From positions 496,001-560,000 of the forward strand of contig NZ_JPRN01000002.1 in NCBI RefSeq assembly GCF_000737715.1: a DNA stretch of 64,000 nucleotides, given 5' to 3'. This DNA comes from Chryseobacterium sp. JM1. GTDB lineage: Bacteria; Bacteroidota; Bacteroidia; Flavobacteriales; Weeksellaceae. Every line of letters begins with the position of its first letter. Position 1 is the stretch's first letter. Below are positions 62,146 through 64,000 of this stretch, piece by piece. The notes under the pieces are model-generated. The model had not been told where the DNA came from. It worked only from the letters and a program-made list of their open reading frames with translations, and searched no databases. The position numbers were made by a program, and so were the translations under genes.

Positions 62146-62446
62146 TCTTAACGCTCCACTTTCCTATGTCAGATTGTAACGGTTGTAAAACCAATTCTCC
62201 CAAAACTTTGTAATATATCAGCAGCTTTAAATTTTATCGCAGATAAAATCCTCGCGCCTTAACAACATATTGCATGAAAAATAATAGCGTCTTTGCGATT
62301 TTACAACAAAAAAATATGATTTAAAATATTGATAATCAGTAGTTAATTTCCGGGTTTTTCACCTACGCAATAAAGGTGTTTTTCCTCATAACTTTAATGT
62401 ATACTCTGCCGAAATTTGCTTTATAAAACCAATAAAAACTATAGTT

Positions 62447-62728
62447 ATGGCCACTAAAAAGCAATTTTTCGTTTCACTGGAAGGCGTAGACCTTACCGAT
62501 GAACAGTTGAAAAACATCGACAGAGGAATTCAGAGCGTTGTTCTTTCTGAACTTTCAAAGATTGATAATACCCAGGCTTTCGGAGCTCACAGAGACTTCA
62601 AAGGACTGGTAAGACCCTTGAAAATTAAAGACTGGTTTCCTTGGGGAATCATTATTTTCAAACCGGGAATTGATATTCAGAGCCAGTTGAAAGACATCCA
62701 GGGTCAAATAAAAAGCTATGGAGGCTAA
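62447..62728 (+). CDS. small protein of unknown function
   Basis: A 93-residue protein starting MATKKQFFVSLEGVDLTDEQ, with alternating acidic and hydrophobic residues and a segment KIKDWFPWGIIIFKP. I do not recognise it. Its gene overlaps the cysteine-rich gene by 11 bases, so both are coupled and real. No signal peptide or clear membrane helix is present. Confidence 0.72.
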   Translation: MATKKQFFVSLEGVDLTDEQLKNIDRGIQSVVLSELSKIDNTQAFGAHRDFKGLVRPLKIKDWFPWGIIIFKPGIDIQSQLKDIQGQIKSYGG

Positions 62729-63128
62729 TTCCAATACTTCAAAAAAGAGGTGTCCCAGTTATGTAGGAAAAGTTGGGGCACAGCTTTTTGGAGTGGTCAA
62801 CAAAGACGGTAAGGTACAGTTCATAACACCGCTCACCGTCACAGAGGATTTTCTGGATCAGAATCAGGATAAAACCAGTCTTGAACAGAGATTCCGGTTT
62901 ACAGGAAAATGCGTTGAAAAAGGCTGTGCGCAATGGAATGCAGAAGAATCCAAATGTTCTTTGTCTCAAAAGGTTCAGAATCTGGATATCCATAAGGAAA
63001 AAGAACTGTTCTTTTGCCCGATCCGTTCTCAGTGCAGATGGTTTTCCCAGGACGGAAAAGAAGCCTGTTTTTCGTGCAATGAAGTAACGAGAAATATGGA
63101 GGAACTTCTTCTTACTATTCAACAATAA
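62718..63128 (+). CDS. cysteine-rich protein of unknown function
   Basis: The 136-residue protein has eight cysteines: one in KKRCPSYVGK, pairs in GKCVEKGCAQW and FFCPIRSQCRWF, one in ESKCSLS, and EACFSCNEV. These could bind zinc or an iron-sulfur cluster. No signal peptide is present, so it is likely cytoplasmic. It overlaps the small gene before it and ends at the terminator. I do not know the family. Confidence 0.75.
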   Translation: MEANSNTSKKRCPSYVGKVGAQLFGVVNKDGKVQFITPLTVTEDFLDQNQDKTSLEQRFRFTGKCVEKGCAQWNAEESKCSLSQKVQNLDIHKEKELFFCPIRSQCRWFSQDGKEACFSCNEVTRNMEELLLTIQQ

Positions 63129-63160
63129 AAAAGACGTTTCAATTTGAAGCGTCTTTTTGT
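63127..63160. terminator. bidirectional terminator after the cysteine-rich gene
   Basis: aaaaaagacg and cgtcttttt form a stem with runs of A and T at its ends, between convergent genes. Confidence 0.88.
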
Positions 63161-63161
63161 T

Positions 63162-64000
63162 TTATTTCGGTAAGCCTCTTTTTAAGGCCAGTTCTGCGGT
63201 CTTAACGGCTGCTTTTTCTTTCCATTCCATATAAGTGGTTTTAAAATTGGACTTCATAATGTCATCGAACTTACGCTGTACGGTCAGATTCCATAGAGAG
63301 TGCGCTTTCACAGCCCACGATTTGTCCCAGGCCCTCAGAGAGATAGAGAAACTTCCGTCCAGATACTTCATCCAGTGCCACCATCCGGTAGGCATGAAAA
63401 GGGTGTCACCGTGCTCCAGGAAACATTCAATTCCTTCTACACCATCTAAAGCCGGATATTTCTCAAAGTCAGGATTGTCGATATCATAATCTTCCAGCGC
63501 ATAGGTGGCGTATGGAAGTCTGTACAGTCTTTCTTTCCATTTATATTCAAACAGCTTCACATGCTTTCTTCCGTTGAAGTGCGTGTGGAATATATGTGCC
63601 ATATCAATATCAAAATGAAGGAATGTCACAGAACTTTTTCCACCAAAAAACATGGATGGATATTTATCAAGGAAACCGCCCATAAGCTCTTTGGGAGCAA
63701 TAAAATCGTCCATCAGTTTATTAGCGTGTTTTATCGGGTCAAAAAAGAAAATTCTAAGATCAGTAGGCTCTCTTTGGATAAGATCTATATAATCTCCGAA
63801 CTTCATTTTTGTAGTGGGCGTGTTAATGGGAGCAGCTGGATCGGCTTTTTTAGAATCGTAAAGAGGAACTTCTACATCACCTACCACTTCCTTTACATAA
63901 TCCATGGTCCACTTCTGGTAAGCAGGCCATTTTCTTGCCATGTTTTTAATGACAACGGGCCTTCTGGGCTTTAGATATTTTTCCATAAACTCTTCCTGAG
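63162..64000 (-). CDS. JmjC/cupin-like Fe(II) oxygenase, 5' end outside the window
   Basis: The reverse strand stays open beyond the ATG at 63986 to the edge (QEEF before MEKYLKPRRP), and the family normally has residues before this point, so the gene is probably cut at its start. The protein has VVIKNMARKWPAYQKW, the iron ligands in FLHFDIDM (HxD) and the late histidine in PTGWWHWMKYL. These are features of cupin-like JmjC hydroxylases that act on proteins or small molecules. The substrate is unknown. Confidence 0.9.
   Translation of the reverse strand, partial: QEEFMEKYLKPRRPVVIKNMARKWPAYQKWTMDYVKEVVGDVEVPLYDSKKADPAAPINTPTTKMKFGDYIDLIQREPTDLRIFFFDPIKHANKLMDDFIAPKELMGGFLDKYPSMFFGGKSSVTFLHFDIDMAHIFHTHFNGRKHVKLFEYKWKERLYRLPYATYALEDYDIDNPDFEKYPALDGVEGIECFLEHGDTLFMPTGWWHWMKYLDGSFSISLRAWDKSWAVKAHSLWNLTVQRKFDDIMKSNFKTTYMEWKEKAAVKTAELALKRGLPK

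Larger units (their letters stand above)
61892..62446. other. 555-bp spacer with two large hairpins
   Basis: No gene is seen. Two inverted-repeat structures, a degenerate CTTTGCG repeat (62270-62280) and a sequence AATATTGATAATCAGTA at 62325-62341, shared exactly with 49262-49278, are found. Confidence 0.6.

Noticed and set aside
1..64000. tRNA, rRNA, CRISPR, prophage or transposase genes
   Set aside because: I looked for these and found no cloverleaf, spaced direct repeats, integrase or transposase sequence that I could support.

Overview
The window reads as chromosomal DNA of a Flavobacteriia (Bacteroidota) member, most like Chryseobacterium or a close relative. The grounds are the AT-rich composition, promoters of the TAnnTTTG type with few Shine-Dalgarno sequences, a MurF-alanine racemase fusion, a SprE/PorW-type gliding/type IX secretion lipoprotein, TonB receptor, WG-repeat and thrombospondin-3-repeat proteins, and Bacteroidota-style lipoproteins. 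The genus is inferred from these families; no rRNA gene is present.

Layout. 1-9 kb: a LytS-type sensor kinase (cut by the left edge), a TonB receptor with a small exported partner, an AraC/GyrI regulator, Cu/Zn superoxide dismutase, a tail-specific protease and a membrane-anchored metallo-beta-lactamase-fold hydrolase. 9-26 kb: surE, a GNAT enzyme, guaC, fabG, an operon of an acidic repeat protein with rsmI and a WG-repeat protein, then tdk, murF-alr, a patatin/outer-membrane protein, ybeY, mnmG and a methyltransferase. 22.9-28.2 kb looks like the chromosome origin region: two perfect 16-bp parS palindromes flank mnmG, and a 554-bp AT-rich spacer between divergent pgk and rpiB holds several DnaA-box-like sequences. 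28-41 kb: rpiB, a TSP3-repeat protein, rnr, a LysE-type exporter, an LD-carboxypeptidase, yraN, an SDR, tsaB, the SprE-like lipoprotein, maf, a KdsC-like phosphatase and a DUF2520 protein. 41-48 kb: an ECF sigma factor with a predicted membrane anti-sigma factor and a periplasmic partner, a tandem pair of exported paralogues, lepA and a DUF1579 lipoprotein.

48.4-59.9 kb is the outstanding region: sixteen same-strand, mostly touching or overlapping genes devoted to NAD+ and ADP-ribose chemistry. They are a Nudix/winged-helix NrtR-type regulator, NADAR (YbiA-like), a 2-oxoglutarate/Fe(II) oxygenase, a coiled-coil protein, a vWA protein, a divergent adenylosuccinate-synthetase-like enzyme, two DUF4291 proteins, a small protein resembling those labelled ADP-ribosylation/crystallin J1, an ALC1/TARG1-like macro protein, a bacterial-type PARG, a MacroD-type macro protein, a membrane SUKH/SMI1 protein, a class III sirtuin, a DraG-type ADP-ribosylglycohydrolase, KptA (Tpt1) and a metallophosphoesterase. 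Four copies of a 21-bp palindrome (TTWGYGT-N7-ACRCAAW) lie upstream of the regulator, NADAR (two copies) and the coiled-coil gene. In the first two cases the palindrome overlaps the -7 promoter element, so the cluster looks like one regulon repressed by the NrtR-like protein. Many ADP-ribose removers are recognisable but no classical ADP-ribosyltransferase, so the writing enzyme is probably among the uncharacterised members.

59.9-64 kb: an M14 carboxypeptidase, a 555-bp spacer with two large hairpins, a pair of small unknown genes (one cysteine-rich) and a JmjC/cupin-like oxygenase cut by the right edge. Two 176-bp MITE-like repeats lie in inverted orientation at 10.9 and 41.2 kb. No tRNA, rRNA, CRISPR array, integrase or transposase was seen.
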